Shown here piece by piece: positions 63,700 through 64,000 of a stretch of DNA of 64,000 bases. The translations under genes were made by a program, and so were the position numbers. Under the pieces are notes generated by a model that saw nothing but the letters and a program-made list of their open reading frames with translations, had not been told where the DNA came from and did no database searches. Source of the stretch: Pseudooceanicola nitratireducens. GTDB lineage: Bacteria > Pseudomonadota > Alphaproteobacteria > Rhodobacterales > Rhodobacteraceae. The stretch is from contig NZ_FNZG01000004.1 of the NCBI RefSeq assembly GCF_900109195.1, positions 62,001 to 126,000 of the forward strand, in the 5' to 3' direction. Position 1 is the first letter of the stretch, and each line of letters opens with the position of its first letter.

Positions 63700-64000
63700 T
63701 TACCACCGGCGCTCGAAGCGTCGACGCAGAATAATTGCGATGATGTTCATGGTCATGAGGAAGAGCAGCAGGATGATGATGCCACCCCATGCCCGTTCGT
63801 AGTAAGCAGGATCCGCCCGTTTCGCCCATTCGTAGATCTGGGCCGGCATGGCCGAGTTCGGGTCAAGGAACCCGCTGGCGATCCCGTCAGGATAGTTCGA
63901 GGCGATGTAGCCCACCATGCCGATCAGCAGCAGCGGCGCGGTTTCGCCAAGCGCCTGGGCCAGACCGATGATCGTGCCGGTCAGGATGCCGGGCATGGCC
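63700..64000 (-). CDS. pstA: Phosphate ABC transporter permease PstA (C-terminal part)
   Basis: This is the last 99 or so residues of PstA; the 5' part lies beyond the right edge. It includes the EAA-type loop GLAQALGETAPLLLIGMVGY and two hydrophobic segments, ending RAWGGIIILLLFLMTMNIIA and RRRFERRW. PstA and PstC form the membrane channel of the phosphate importer. The pst-pho genes run in order on minus. Confidence 0.93.
   Translation of the reverse strand, partial: AMPGILTGTIIGLAQALGETAPLLLIGMVGYIASNYPDGIASGFLDPNSAMPAQIYEWAKRADPAYYERAWGGIIILLLFLMTMNIIAIILRRRFERRW

Overview
The window looks like a chromosomal segment of a member of the Rhodobacteraceae (Roseobacter group, Alphaproteobacteria). 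The reasons are high G+C coding sequence, an iscR-suf operon whose IscR has a single cysteine, a circularly permuted two-piece ssrA (tmRNA) beside an alphaproteobacterial-type sspB, DUF4167 and DUF4169 proteins, a separate methyltetrahydrofolate-binding protein of the kind seen in split methionine synthases, and a ppx-rlmE pair. Almost everything is chromosomal housekeeping. I see no CRISPR array, insertion sequence, prophage or tRNA gene.

Layout. 1-1081: end of an HD hydrolase, a small protein and an alpha/beta hydrolase (minus). 1109-9803: an Irr-box-like promoter region, then iscR, a compact cysteine desulfurase, sufB, three passenger genes, sufC, sufD, two membrane proteins and sufS, with most joints overlapping. 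9816-14340: a TetR regulator, a hybrid histidine kinase with a cysteine-free sulfite-oxidase-fold-like secreted protein, and a divergent LuxR-type response regulator. 14465-23913: a chemotaxis cluster (MCP, cheB and cheD on plus; STAS, cheY, cheA, cheW, cheR, a second cheY and a CheZ/CheT-like gene on minus). 24095-26343: a corrinoid/folate methyl-transfer operon. 26652-37941: ppx, rlmE, a Crp-type regulator with a long leader, prfA-prmC, DUF4167, fumC, TetR, sspB and ssrA. 37987-47718: tyrS, anmK, icd, a Bcr/CflA transporter, a DsbA-like protein, an acyl-CoA synthetase and a phosphatase-like protein lacking its key arginine. 47768-49775: a peptide-binding protein and a divergent small RNA candidate. 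50020-56461: 3-hydroxybutyrate dehydrogenase with a patatin-like lipase, pseudouridine breakdown (psuK-psuG) and a possible metal-uptake pair. 56702-61255: rpsB-tsf, tag, a structured intergenic region, a LuxR receptor and a flavin reductase. 61435-64000: phoB-phoU-pstB-pstA (minus, pstA cut by the window edge).

How the genes work together. The suf operon makes Fe-S clusters, and its promoter carries a palindrome of the Irr type as well as being headed by IscR, so iron-dependent control is likely. The chemotaxis genes form a complete pathway from receptor to CheY, with a receptor C-terminus able to tether CheR/CheB and a small protein with the DxxxQ signature of CheY-P phosphatases. ssrA and sspB lie side by side and encode the tag and the adaptor that delivers tagged proteins to ClpXP. 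The strongest candidates for undescribed biology are the 76-nt small RNA at 49700-49775, the CheZ/CheT-like protein at 19021-19404, the structured region at 59238-59387, and the three extra genes inside the suf operon.
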